64,000 nt of DNA from Bacteroidia bacterium (GTDB lineage: Bacteria > Bacteroidota > Bacteroidia > Bacteroidales > Dysgonomonadaceae), in contig BNXH01000001.1 of the NCBI GenBank assembly GCA_025999435.1, forward strand, positions 1 to 64,000. Reading direction: 5' to 3'. A program made the position numbers and the translations under genes. Shown piece by piece: positions 43,875 to 52,253 of this stretch (the stretch's first letter is position 1; each line of letters begins with the position of its first letter). The notes beneath the pieces are model-generated. The model made no database searches, was not told where the DNA came from, and saw only the letters and a program-made list of their open reading frames with translations.

Positions 43875-44882
43875 ATGGAAAAAAGATATATAAGCCATAA
43901 ATCGTTAATGGACTGGTTGTCACAAATATTGCAGGATAACAAGCAGGTTTATGCCCCCGTTCCCAAAGGAGATAAAATGGATTTTAAACATATCAAGTCT
44001 GTGGACGAAATATCCATGAACCACATACAGACCACCCAGTCGGCTAAGGCTATTGCATTTCCACGTACGGAAAAACTGTTTTCCTATACCCGGCAAAAAG
44101 GTGATGTAACCTTACAGGATTACGATACGAGTGTGATCCCCGAAACAGTGGTATTCGGCATACATCCCTGCGATGCAGCCGGATTCAAACCTTTATCGGG
44201 AATCTTCAACTGGGATACGAAAGACCTGCCGTTTAACGAACGTATGAAGCATACTACTCTTATTGGAGTTAGCTGTACGCAATGTGACGAATACTGCTTT
44301 TGCACATCAGTAAACGGAAGTCCGGGAAACATCGCCGGAAGTGATATATTACTTACTCCAATAAAAAAAGAAGGCTATCTGGTCGAAATTGTAACAGAAA
44401 AGGGCTCTGCCTTGGTTGAAAAATACAGCAATCTTTTTGAAGCGGCTCCGGAAGTGAATAAAGAAGATTTCCTTGCCGATGTACCGGTGCGTTTCAGTTT
44501 GGACGATTTGCAGGGCAAAATATCCGGTATGTTTGAAAGCGAAGTCTGGAAAAAACAGTCGGAACGTTGTTTGGGTTGCGGCGCATGCGCGTTCGTATGC
44601 CCTACTTGCGCCTGTTTCGATATTCAGGAAGAATCAAAAGGTAGTACGGGCAGCAGGCTGCGTTGTTGGGATGCCTGTGGCTTTTCTTTGTTTACGGTAC
44701 ATGCTTCCGGTCACAATCCACGCGAAACGCAAAGCCAGCGATGGAGACAACGTTTGTTACACAAATTCTCCTATATGCCCGAACGCCTCGATGTAAGGGG
44801 CTGTACAGGCTGCGGACGATGCTCACGGGCATGTCCTGTGGATATGAATATATGTGAGCACCTGGAGGCAATATCAATTTGA
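43875..44882 (+). CDS. flxB: Flx-type 4Fe-4S dicluster subunit (FlxB-like, AsrA/hydrogenase beta family)
   Basis: A 335-residue iron-sulfur protein of the AsrA/sulfhydrogenase beta-subunit family. GIHPCDAAGFKPL (about residues 94-106) is a family hallmark. A cysteine group SCTQCDEYCFC (about 133-143) precedes two ferredoxin motifs, CLGCGACAFVCPTCACF (about 232-248) and CTGCGRCSRACP (about 311-322). It should carry electrons from the FlxA flavin toward FlxD/HdrA. The last codons and the TGA stop (44880-44882) lie inside the left end of the four-helix-bundle cassette, which separates it from flxA. Confidence 0.8.
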   Translation: MEKRYISHKSLMDWLSQILQDNKQVYAPVPKGDKMDFKHIKSVDEISMNHIQTTQSAKAIAFPRTEKLFSYTRQKGDVTLQDYDTSVIPETVVFGIHPCDAAGFKPLSGIFNWDTKDLPFNERMKHTTLIGVSCTQCDEYCFCTSVNGSPGNIAGSDILLTPIKKEGYLVEIVTEKGSALVEKYSNLFEAAPEVNKEDFLADVPVRFSLDDLQGKISGMFESEVWKKQSERCLGCGACAFVCPTCACFDIQEESKGSTGSRLRCWDACGFSLFTVHASGHNPRETQSQRWRQRLLHKFSYMPERLDVRGCTGCGRCSRACPVDMNICEHLEAISI

Positions 44883-45308
44883 AAATGAGATAATTTGAAA
44901 ATTTGAAAATGAATTTATGCGAAACGACCGAGAAAATATAATTGTTGCTAAATCTTTCGAATTTGCGCTAAAGATTGTTCAATATTGCGAGCAACTTGAT
45001 ACTGATAAGAAGTTTATCACTGCCAATCAGCTATTAAAATCAGGTACATCCATAGGCGCTAATATCAGGGAGGCACAAAATGCCGAAAGTAAAATTGACG
45101 TCATTCATAAAGTGAAAATTGCGGCGAAAGAAGCTGATGAAACAGAATATTGGTTATTGCTTTGTAAACATACACCATCATATCCCGACAATGATGAATT
45201 ACTTGATTTAATAAAAGAACTCATAAAAATTATCTCTAAAATAATAAGCACTTCTAAATACAAGTAATCTCATTTTCAAATTATAAAATTTTCAAACTTT
45301 CAAATTGA
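44874..45308. mobile_element. Intervening-sequence-like cassette with complementary ends and a four-helix-bundle ORF
   Basis: The left end (44874-44915) starts TCAATTTGAAAATGAG and contains AATTTGAAAATTTGAAAATG. The right end (45265-45308), read on the minus strand, starts TCAATTTGAAAGTTTG and contains ATAATTTGAAAATGAGATT. The outer 11 bases are perfectly inverted and much of the rest is complementary with shifts. The ends enclose one S23-type gene. The arrangement mirrors 23S rRNA intervening sequences, whose complementary ends form a stem, but here it sits in a protein-coding operon. No target duplication was identified. Confidence 0.6.
44917..45267 (+). CDS. Four-helix-bundle protein of the 23S rRNA intervening-sequence (S23) family
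   Basis: A 116-residue all-helical protein. Family hallmarks are SFEFALKIVQYC in helix 1, QLLKSGTSIGANIREAQNAE (about residues 43-62) and VKIAAKEADETEYWLLLC (about 70-87). Relatives are encoded inside rRNA intervening sequences of Leptospira and Coxiella and as orphan genes in many Bacteroidota; the function is unknown, and a structural relative (Avd) binds the reverse transcriptase of diversity-generating retroelements. No reverse transcriptase is in the window. It interrupts the flx operon between flxB and flxA in the same orientation. Confidence 0.88.
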   Translation: MRNDRENIIVAKSFEFALKIVQYCEQLDTDKKFITANQLLKSGTSIGANIREAQNAESKIDVIHKVKIAAKEADETEYWLLLCKHTPSYPDNDELLDLIKELIKIISKIISTSKYK

Positions 45309-45314
45309 GTATTT

Positions 45315-46151
45315 ATGAACGATAATATATACCTTCCTTATCTGGTAACGATAGAAAAAATTACGCAGGAAGCGCCCGGAGTAAAAACTTTCCGTCTGAA
45401 ATTCAAAGATGAAGAAGCAGCCCGGAATTTCAGTTTCAAAGCCGGACAATTCGGGGAATATTCCGCATTCGGAGAAGGTGAAAGCACGTTTTGTATAGCC
45501 TCCTCCCCTACACGCAAAGGATACATAGAGTGTACATTCCGTGATACAGGAAAGGTGACATCTGCCTTAGCTAAACTCGAAGAAGGTCAGACAATGGGCT
45601 TCCGCGGGCCTTTCGGCAATACTTTCCCCATGGATGAATGGAAAGGTAAGAACCTGTTGTTCATCGCCGGAGGGATTGCATTACCACCCATGCGCTGTGT
45701 GATATGGAATGCACTGGACACACGTGAGAATTTCAAGGATATAAGTATATTATACGGAGCCAAATCGGTAGCCGATCTTGTTTATAAGCATGAACTCAAA
45801 GAATGGGAAGAAAGACCTGATGTACGTCTGGTTACTACCGTAGACCCGGGGGGTGAAACTCCGGATTGGAAAGGAGAGATAGGCTTTGTTCCTTCTGTAT
45901 TGGAGAAAATGCATCCTTCACCGGAAAACACAATTGCTATTGTGTGCGGGCCTCCTGTGATGATCAAGTTTACATTCCCTGTGTTGGATAAACTGGGCTT
46001 TACTCCCGAAAATATCTACACCACGCTCGAGAATCGTATGAAATGCGGCGTGGGAAAATGCGGGCGGTGCAATGTAGGTAAAATGTATGTCTGTAAGGAT
46101 GGTCCCGTCTTTTCCCGTGTAGAGTTGGAAGCTTTGCCGGCAGAATACTAA
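45315..46151 (+). CDS. flxA: FlxA-like FAD/NAD(P)-binding oxidoreductase subunit
   Basis: A 278-residue protein of the ferredoxin-NADP reductase/AsrB/hydrogenase gamma family. FAD-binding FCIASSPTRKG (about 59-69), GPFGNTFP (about 97-104), nucleotide-binding LLFIAGGIALPP (about 113-124) and CGPPVMIKF are in order. At the C-terminus CGVGKCGRCNVG plus a further Cys (YVCKDGP) form a [2Fe-2S] site. It should oxidise NADH or NADPH and feed FlxBCD-HdrA. In known operons it is directly beside the other flx genes; here it is set apart by 432 bases of inserted cassette. Confidence 0.87.
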   Translation: MNDNIYLPYLVTIEKITQEAPGVKTFRLKFKDEEAARNFSFKAGQFGEYSAFGEGESTFCIASSPTRKGYIECTFRDTGKVTSALAKLEEGQTMGFRGPFGNTFPMDEWKGKNLLFIAGGIALPPMRCVIWNALDTRENFKDISILYGAKSVADLVYKHELKEWEERPDVRLVTTVDPGGETPDWKGEIGFVPSVLEKMHPSPENTIAIVCGPPVMIKFTFPVLDKLGFTPENIYTTLENRMKCGVGKCGRCNVGKMYVCKDGPVFSRVELEALPAEY

Positions 46152-46164
46152 AACATAGAACGAA

Positions 46165-47094
46165 ATGAAAAGAATAATATTATTAATATTCCTGAGCACA
46201 TTATTGTACTCGTGCAAAACTTATAAAATCCAGGAAAAATGGGTATTTATAGAATCCAAATATGATGCGAAGAAATTCTATTCTTATATCGAACGGTCTG
46301 ATTTAGAAGATCAGGATAAATCAACGATAAAAAGAGTCGTTGATAACTTGATTAATACAGATAATGTTGAGATATACAAAAATGAAGATGTGTCGGTTAA
46401 CAGGAAGTATATTCAAATCAACGATAGCATCAAACTTGAGTATTTCGAATTTCAGCCAAAAATATATTCTAAATCAGGACTGTTTTTTATCGGCAATGGC
46501 TCCAATGTTTTGAGCACTTACAAAGAACTGGAAAAGCTGGCTATCGAAACCAAATCAAAAATTTATGTATTGAATTATCGGGGATATGGTAAAAGCGAGG
46601 GAACCCCTTCTTTTAAAACTGTTTTTGAAGACAATAATTCTTTTTTAAAGTTCATCGAAAGCACAAACGAGAACATCGATTTTGTTATCGGATATTCTCT
46701 TGGGAGTATTTCGGCAACATACTTAGCGGTAGACAATGCGATCAATAATTTAATCTTACTGGCTCCCCTCTCTAATGCAGATGAAATGCTTAGCTATATA
46801 AAAACTCAACAAATGAAAGGCCTTAAATCTGTCGCAAAACCTCTTATTAAAATAACAGCGGAAGATTATTTACTAAAACTATCCAATACTGAAAAAATCA
46901 GTTCGTATCATGGCCGTTTGATAGTTTCTCATGCTATTGACGATAAGGCCCTTCCATTTAAAATGGGTAAAGGATTATTCGATGCTTGCCCTTCATTGCA
47001 AAAAGAACTGATTAAAATTGAGAAAGGTGGACATGGAGCGCCTTTTAAAGATTCCTATTGGAAACAGATAATATCTGATTTAAACAACATCTGA
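46165..47094 (+). CDS. Alpha/beta hydrolase-fold lipoprotein
   Basis: A 309-residue lipoprotein: signal MKRIILLIFLSTLLYSC with lipidated C17. An alpha/beta hydrolase domain follows (about residues 85-305). The nucleophile elbow is GYSLGS, LNYRGYGKSEG supplies the oxyanion-loop region, and the C-terminal EKGGHGAPF holds the likely catalytic His. The fold resembles YqiA/FrsA-like esterases, and the substrate is unknown. It starts 13 bases after flxA, but its base composition is more AT-rich than the hdr-flx genes, so it may be a later neighbour rather than part of the complex. Confidence 0.75.
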   Translation: MKRIILLIFLSTLLYSCKTYKIQEKWVFIESKYDAKKFYSYIERSDLEDQDKSTIKRVVDNLINTDNVEIYKNEDVSVNRKYIQINDSIKLEYFEFQPKIYSKSGLFFIGNGSNVLSTYKELEKLAIETKSKIYVLNYRGYGKSEGTPSFKTVFEDNNSFLKFIESTNENIDFVIGYSLGSISATYLAVDNAINNLILLAPLSNADEMLSYIKTQQMKGLKSVAKPLIKITAEDYLLKLSNTEKISSYHGRLIVSHAIDDKALPFKMGKGLFDACPSLQKELIKIEKGGHGAPFKDSYWKQIISDLNNI

Positions 47095-47138
47095 AACAGA
47101 TCACAGGATAAGAAGAAGCGAAATCACAATAAGTAACT

Positions 47139-47870
47139 TTACTTATACTTCTCCCATAAGCCTGAGTGCACTATCTCACGGCAACGGTCTATAAATTCCG
47201 GCATATTGTCTTCTGTCAGGTCGGCTGTTGATATAGGTTCGTGTACAATGAGTTCTAATTTACAGGGATTGATGAGGTATGTATTTATTTTCATCAGGTC
47301 GAACGGGCCGTTTACGGTAAGAGGAACGATCTCCAGATTCATTTCCTTAGCTATTACAAAAGCGCCCCTCTTAAATCGCCCCATTTTTCCGCTATATGTT
47401 CTGGCTCCTTCGGGAAATATAACCATTGAAGAGCCTTTATCCAACTGCGCTTCAGTCTTGGCTATCGTATCTTTCATCGATTTCAGGTTTTTCTGATCGA
47501 CAAATACATGCCCTGCTATTTCGGAAGCCTTACCCACAAAAGGAATTTTACGCAATTCTTGTTTTTGTACCCATTTAATATTCTGGTTCAAATAACCATA
47601 GATTAGAAATATATCGAAAGCGCCCTGATGATTGGGGATGAAAACATATGATTTATCAGGATCGAGAGCGCCCTTCCGTATTACTTTTATCCGGCATAAA
47701 GCTAACCGGCAAGCTAGCTTTGACCAATAGAGAGGAGGGTAGTATCCCCAAAATTTGCGATTTCCCAACAAACAGCCTATCATCACAGTAACAGCAGTAA
47801 TAATAGTGGCTAAAATAAAGACAGGAGCGAATATAAATAATTGATATAGGAAAAGGAGTATCTTTTTCAT
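47139..47870 (-). CDS. 1-acyl-sn-glycerol-3-phosphate acyltransferase (PlsC family)
   Basis: A 243-residue membrane-associated acyltransferase of phospholipid synthesis. It has a hydrophobic N-terminus (KKILLFLYQLFIFAPVFILATIITAV). The HX4D motif is NHQGAFD (about residues 81-87) and block III is VIFPEGARTYSGK with the conserved PEG. ATG at 47870 (MKKILLFLYQL) was preferred over 47906, which adds twelve residues with no hydrophobic or conserved character. Converges on the hydrolase gene. Confidence 0.87.
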   Translation of the reverse strand: MKKILLFLYQLFIFAPVFILATIITAVTVMIGCLLGNRKFWGYYPPLYWSKLACRLALCRIKVIRKGALDPDKSYVFIPNHQGAFDIFLIYGYLNQNIKWVQKQELRKIPFVGKASEIAGHVFVDQKNLKSMKDTIAKTEAQLDKGSSMVIFPEGARTYSGKMGRFKRGAFVIAKEMNLEIVPLTVNGPFDLMKINTYLINPCKLELIVHEPISTADLTEDNMPEFIDRCREIVHSGLWEKYK

Positions 47871-47994
47871 GTCTACGCTATGTGATATTCGGTTTATTAA
47901 ATACAAATTTATAAAAATACCATCATATGGAAAGCTTCCCCGAATTAAAAAGTTGGTTCCTCAGGGCACGAAATCACCTATTATGTAATAAAAC

Positions 47995-48029
47995 AAAAAC
48001 GATTAGAGGATCAATCCCTAACCGTTTTT
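47995..48029. terminator. Rho-independent terminator downstream of the methyltransferase gene
   Basis: AAAAACG at 47995-48001 pairs with CGTTTTT at 48023-48029, extended by TTAG/CTAA and GGA/TCC pairs toward the loop. Both strands end in T runs. It lies about 65 bases after the minus-strand methyltransferase stop. Confidence 0.6.
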
Positions 48030-48093
48030 GACGAAAAAGTTTATTTTTGATGCGGCCTAGCCTACACTGCCGCTTTAAAAACATTAAGATCAA

Positions 48094-48732
48094 TTATGAT
48101 TTCAGTTCCACTCTTATAATATCATCTTCAATTCTAATTGTAGAATTGGTATACCCCTTGTCCGAAATCATAGTCTTTAATTGCTCAACAGTCGGATAAT
48201 CATTTGTTCCATTAAAGTTTCGGGCATCATCTATTAAAATTATATGTTCAATATTTGATTGCAAAATTGTTTTTAATTCCTGTATTACGGGACTTTCTTT
48301 ATCACCTTTGGCTGTAACGCCACCAGAGTAATGGCCATCCAGCCAGAACAAAGCTTTTTGATTCAACTCCTTAACCAGCGATTCTAAGACAACGCCACTA
48401 TCTCCTTGAATTACTTCTATATGCTTATATTTGTTTAGTCTTTTCTGACATTGCTTAAACAGTTCTTTGCTTAATTCAATTGTATAAATCTTTTTAAATG
48501 ATTTTTTCTGGGCATAAACCATATCACCTAAATGAGTGCCTGTTTCGATCAATATATCGACATTATACTTTTTTTGATATGATTTTATTGCTAACTGCTT
48601 CACAATATGCGGAGTTGGAAGAGGACGACCATTCTTTTCCCAATCCTTTAACTGCTTTTTATATTTATAATTAAGATAACAGTCTCTTAATGGTTCAGGA
48701 ATAATAGCTAGTAATTGCTTCAATCTACTCAT
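48094..48732 (-). CDS. Class I SAM-dependent methyltransferase-like protein
   Basis: A 212-residue protein. The N-terminal 60 residues are basic and helical. A Rossmann-like methyltransferase domain follows: motif I LIETGTHLGDMVYAQ (about 61-75), motif II IYTIELSKELFKQC (about 83-96), QGDSGVVLESL (about 109-119) and FWLDGHYSGG (about 129-138). The TylF-like pattern of D-G-H suggests a methyltransferase of sugars or secondary metabolites, but no biosynthetic genes are nearby. It is followed by a terminator and shares its strand with the small lipoprotein gene (20-base gap). Confidence 0.7.
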   Translation of the reverse strand: MSRLKQLLAIIPEPLRDCYLNYKYKKQLKDWEKNGRPLPTPHIVKQLAIKSYQKKYNVDILIETGTHLGDMVYAQKKSFKKIYTIELSKELFKQCQKRLNKYKHIEVIQGDSGVVLESLVKELNQKALFWLDGHYSGGVTAKGDKESPVIQELKTILQSNIEHIILIDDARNFNGTNDYPTVEQLKTMISDKGYTNSTIRIEDDIIRVELKS

Positions 48733-48752
48733 ATTTTTAATTAATTAATATA

Positions 48753-49109
48753 TTAAAGTGAATCGCTCATATTCTTTTGCGATAGAATCTTGATAAGAGA
48801 ATAAGAATAGCAACTTCCATCTGCCGGCGGATTATCAATCGTTGTCCGCTTGAGCCTTAATACATACTCAAAACCTTTTGTATACTCAAAGCCTTCTATG
48901 GCTTCCGGATGTAAATAATCAATTATGCTTCCATCCTGATCTTTCAAAACAATATGTTCAATATTAACAGAACTCGGGACAACCGGACGCATAACCGTTC
49001 CGGACGGAATTATCACATCCATTATTTTTTCAGTATTCGAATCCGAACAACTACTAAGAACAAACGAAACAATGAAACAGCATACAGTAATAACAAATGA
49101 TTTTTTCAT
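48753..49109 (-). CDS. Small lipoprotein of unknown function
   Basis: A 118-residue protein with a clear lipoprotein signal, MKKSFVITVCCFIVSFVLSSC, giving lipidated C21. The rest (about 22-118) has beta-rich segments such as VNIEHIVLKDQDGSIIDYL and EYVLRLKRT, and no family I recognise. It probably faces the periplasm or cell surface. It is transcribed toward the methyltransferase gene and lies beside the MITE-like element upstream. Confidence 0.65.
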   Translation of the reverse strand: MKKSFVITVCCFIVSFVLSSCSDSNTEKIMDVIIPSGTVMRPVVPSSVNIEHIVLKDQDGSIIDYLHPEAIEGFEYTKGFEYVLRLKRTTIDNPPADGSCYSYSLIKILSQKNMSDSL

Positions 49110-49182
49110 TCCCTTGATAAATTAGCTAAGACAAATATACATCCTAAATTTTATTTTACAACAAAAAATTTAGGCAAACTCT

Positions 49183-49366
49183 GAGGGTGTGTGTCAAAAG
49201 TAAAATTACACTATCAAAATATTACTTTCTTTTGTCATCCTGAGTGCAACGAAGGATCTCATTCCTCCGAACACGAGACGTTTCACTCCGTTCAGGATGA
49301 CAACCAACGGTCACAGGAGCGTAGCGTATGTAAATAGAAAATGAAATTTACTTTTGACACACCCTC
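49183..49366. mobile_element. 184-bp MITE-like element with IS-like terminal inverted repeats
   Basis: The left end begins GAGGGTGTGTGTCAAAAG (49183-49200); the right end (49344-49366) reads GAGGGTGTGTCAAAAG from the outside in, with a two-base indel between arms. A 12-bp perfect inner repeat is TTGTCATCCTGA at 49232-49243 and TCAGGATGACAA at 49292-49303. No ORF. The GAGGGTGTGTCAAAA ends look like insertion-sequence ends, so it is probably a non-autonomous derivative. It fills most of the 369-base gap upstream of uvrB. Confidence 0.7.
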
Positions 49367-49416
49367 TCATACAACAACTGTATTTCAAGGTTTGCCCTGA
49401 TTGGCTCCTATATCTA

Positions 49417-49448
49417 TTTGCATCCTCCGTTTAATTCGGCTATCTTTA
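49417..49448 (+). promoter_or_regulatory. Promoter of uvrB
   Basis: TTTG at 49417-49420, a 20-base spacer and TATCTTTA at 49441-49448 (one mismatch to TAnnTTTG). Transcription would start near 49455, 24 bases before the ATG at 49479, which supports the shorter start. Confidence 0.5.
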
Positions 49449-49478
49449 CGTTTCATACCTCTATACCGGAAGATAGCA

Positions 49479-51491
49479 ATGGATTTCAAATTAATTTCAA
49501 ATTATAAACCCACAGGAGACCAGCCTGCTGCGATAGCAGCCCTATCCGAAGGTGTCTTACAGCATGTGCCTTCTCAGACACTATTGGGTGTAACAGGTTC
49601 GGGCAAGACATTTACTGTGGCAAACGTCATTCGGAATGTAGAAAAACCGACTCTGGTGCTAAGCCATAATAAAACACTGGCCGCTCAATTGTACAGCGAG
49701 TTCAAAACCTTTTTCCCGGATAATGCTGTCGAATACTTTGTTTCGTATTACGACTACTATCAACCGGAAGCTTATCTTCCGTCAACAAATACCTACATAG
49801 AGAAAGACCTGTCGATTAACGATGAAATAGAGAAATTACGTCTTGCAACCACTACTTCTCTTTTATCAGGCCGCCGCGATGTTATTGTCGTATGTTCTGT
49901 TTCCTGCCTGTACGGTATGGGAAATCCCGAAGATTTCGAAAGTTCTACGATCAGTATCCATGTAGGACAAAAAATCGTCCGTGACGTATTTCTACGATCT
50001 TTGGTAAGCGCCTTATATTCGCGCAATGAAGTTGATCCCAAAGCTGGAAATTTCAGGGTAAAGGGTGACACAGTAGACGTATTCCTTGCATATGGCGACC
50101 CCATTGTACGGGTTGTATTCTGGGGTGATGAGATAGAAAGCATTGAATGTCTTGATCCTCTATCAGGTGTAAAAATCGATCAATACGATGATTTTAGGAT
50201 ATATCCGGCTAATTTGTTCGTTACCACGAAAGAACGTATGGTGAGAGCCGTCGCAGAAATAGAAATAGACTTGGGACGCCAGGTCGATTTTTTTCAGTCG
50301 ATAGGTAAACCCTTAGAAGCAAAAAGGCTCTATGAACGCGTAACCTACGATCTGGAAATGATTCGTGAGATAGGTTATTGCTCGGGAATAGAAAATTATT
50401 CACGTTATTTCGACAATCGTAAGCCGGGTACCCGCCCTTTCTGTCTACTCGATTTCTTCCCCGATGATTTCTTATTGGTAATAGACGAGAGCCATGTAAC
50501 TATTCCGCAGATACGTGCCATGTATGGAGGAGACCATTCCCGCAAAGAAAATCTGGTGGAATATGGGTTCCGGTTACCGGCTGCATTGGATAACCGCCCG
50601 TTGAAGTTCGAAGAATTCGAATCTTTAGTCCCTCAAACGATTTATGTAAGTGCAACTCCGGCCGATTATGAGCTTATTAAATCGGAAGGTGTTGTTGTAG
50701 AGCAATTGGTTCGTCCGACAGGGCTGCTGGACCCTCCTATCGATGTACGTCCAAGCCTGAATCAGATAGACGATTTGATGGAGGAAATACAAATGCGTGT
50801 CGAAAAGAACGAACGTACCCTTGTAACGACTCTTACCAAACGGATGGCAGAAGAACTTACAGCCTACCTTTCGAACAATGGGATAAGTTGCAGCTATATA
50901 CACTCCGATGTAGATACTTTAGACCGTGTGCAGATCATGGACGACCTGCGAACCGGTGAATTCGACGTATTAGTCGGTGTAAACCTACTCCGGGAAGGGC
51001 TCGACTTACCGGAAGTTTCACTGGTTGCCATTCTCGATGCCGATAAGGAGGGATTCTTAAGGTCACATCGTTCCCTGACACAAACAGTAGGCCGTGCAGC
51101 CCGGAATGTTAACGGAAGAGTGATTTTCTATGCTGATAAAATTACTGAAAGTATGGAAAAGACAATTAATGAAACAAATCGCCGCCGGGAAATCCAAATG
51201 GCTTATAACGAGAAACATGGGATAACACCACAGCAAATACAGAAAGCTCTTACATCCGTATTCAGCCAACGGAAAGAAGCCCCTATCCAAACGAAGGCTT
51301 ATACTCAGGAAACAACTTTAGCCATCGCTTCCGAAGATAAAATAGAGTATATGAATAAAGAAGATTTGAAAAAAGCAATCGGGAAAGCTAAAAAACAAAT
51401 GGCTGCCGCCGCTAAAAAGCTCGAGTTTTTGGAAGCTGCCCAATACCGCGATCAAATGATACGATTGGAAGATGAATTAAAAAGCAGATAA
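49479..51491 (+). CDS. uvrB: Excinuclease ABC subunit B
   Basis: A 670-residue helicase-like damage-verification subunit of nucleotide excision repair. Walker A GVTGSGKTFT (37-46), the beta-hairpin region YVSYYDYYQPEAYLP and the helicase motif IDESHVT are visible. QTVGRAARN (motif VI) and the C-terminal UVR motif (about 630-668, AIGKAKKQMAAAAKKLEF) are also present. Start at 49479 (MDFKLISNYKPTGDQ) is chosen because the longer ORF from 49401 runs through the promoter. Converges with the hemerythrin gene. Confidence 0.96.
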   Translation: MDFKLISNYKPTGDQPAAIAALSEGVLQHVPSQTLLGVTGSGKTFTVANVIRNVEKPTLVLSHNKTLAAQLYSEFKTFFPDNAVEYFVSYYDYYQPEAYLPSTNTYIEKDLSINDEIEKLRLATTTSLLSGRRDVIVVCSVSCLYGMGNPEDFESSTISIHVGQKIVRDVFLRSLVSALYSRNEVDPKAGNFRVKGDTVDVFLAYGDPIVRVVFWGDEIESIECLDPLSGVKIDQYDDFRIYPANLFVTTKERMVRAVAEIEIDLGRQVDFFQSIGKPLEAKRLYERVTYDLEMIREIGYCSGIENYSRYFDNRKPGTRPFCLLDFFPDDFLLVIDESHVTIPQIRAMYGGDHSRKENLVEYGFRLPAALDNRPLKFEEFESLVPQTIYVSATPADYELIKSEGVVVEQLVRPTGLLDPPIDVRPSLNQIDDLMEEIQMRVEKNERTLVTTLTKRMAEELTAYLSNNGISCSYIHSDVDTLDRVQIMDDLRTGEFDVLVGVNLLREGLDLPEVSLVAILDADKEGFLRSHRSLTQTVGRAARNVNGRVIFYADKITESMEKTINETNRRREIQMAYNEKHGITPQQIQKALTSVFSQRKEAPIQTKAYTQETTLAIASEDKIEYMNKEDLKKAIGKAKKQMAAAAKKLEFLEAAQYRDQMIRLEDELKSR

Positions 51492-51523
51492 CCCCGATTT
51501 GTCCCTTTTTAACGAATAATCTG

Positions 51524-52234
51524 TCAGTCCGGATTTTTCTTTACCCTTTCTTCTATTTCTCTGACACGTGGGATTACCAGGCTGTCTTCAATAAAAGTAT
51601 GGGCTTCCAGTTCCTCCTCCGACATATATAGTTCTGTCAGAATATTCACCATCAGCATTTGGTCTGTCGTTCCCGGCACATATTTAAGCAATATCTGCTT
51701 CAGGTCGTTCATTTTACCCTCAATATCGTTATGCCTTTCTTCAAATATATTAATGGAGTATTTTTTATCGGCGACAGCATCCATCAGAGAATAGATATAC
51801 GGAAATACAACTTCGTCCTCGTATTTCATATGATCCGATACTTCGTGAGTATAATTATCGAAGAATTTAAGTACCATATCCCTGAGGCCCTCTTCAGAGG
51901 ACGCGAAAACCATTTCCAGTTTGCGCCGGATATTGGGTAGCCTTTTTTCCAGAAAATAGCTATGGGAACTTCGCAGATACTGCAAAAACGGAGTTAAGGG
52001 CAGTGTAGCAAAGACCTCGTCTATATTAGTAACACATTTATTCGATTGATAATTGGCAAGGAATAAGAAACAATCAGTATCGAATCCACTTTCCTTACAA
52101 ACAGTATCAATACTTTTCTCCCCAAAACCTAAAGAAATATTCAATCGGTTAAGAAGCAAGAGCAAACGGTAGTCGGCATCGATCAAGTCCGACATTTTCA
52201 TCGATTTCTTATATATAATAGTTACGCTTGGCAT
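51524..52234 (-). CDS. Hemerythrin HHE-domain protein, RIC-like
   Basis: A 236-residue protein. The N-terminus (about residues 12-62) resembles the ScdA/RIC N-terminal domain (NRLNISLGFGEKSIDTVCKESG) but has LGFG where iron-repair proteins have a Cys pair. The C-terminal part (about 85-225) is a hemerythrin-like four-helix bundle with iron-ligand candidates in HSYFLEKRLP, HEVSDHMKYEDEVVFP, ERHNDIEGK and HTFIEDSLVIPR. Such proteins bind a di-iron centre and sense or relieve oxygen or nitrosative stress. It lies 19 bases after the LuxR gene on the same strand, a pairing common in Bacteroidota. Confidence 0.85.
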   Translation of the reverse strand: MPSVTIIYKKSMKMSDLIDADYRLLLLLNRLNISLGFGEKSIDTVCKESGFDTDCFLFLANYQSNKCVTNIDEVFATLPLTPFLQYLRSSHSYFLEKRLPNIRRKLEMVFASSEEGLRDMVLKFFDNYTHEVSDHMKYEDEVVFPYIYSLMDAVADKKYSINIFEERHNDIEGKMNDLKQILLKYVPGTTDQMLMVNILTELYMSEEELEAHTFIEDSLVIPRVREIEERVKKNPD

Positions 52235-52253
52235 GATAAGTAAACGTTAAGAT

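Noticed and set aside
44917-45267. Accessory variability determinant (Avd) of a diversity-generating retroelement
   Set aside because: The fold family fits, but there is no reverse transcriptase, template repeat or variable repeat nearby. The S23 intervening-sequence family is a better match.
47095-47138. Terminator between the hydrolase and plsC-like genes
   Set aside because: The gap between the convergent genes has no stem longer than a few pairs and no T run.
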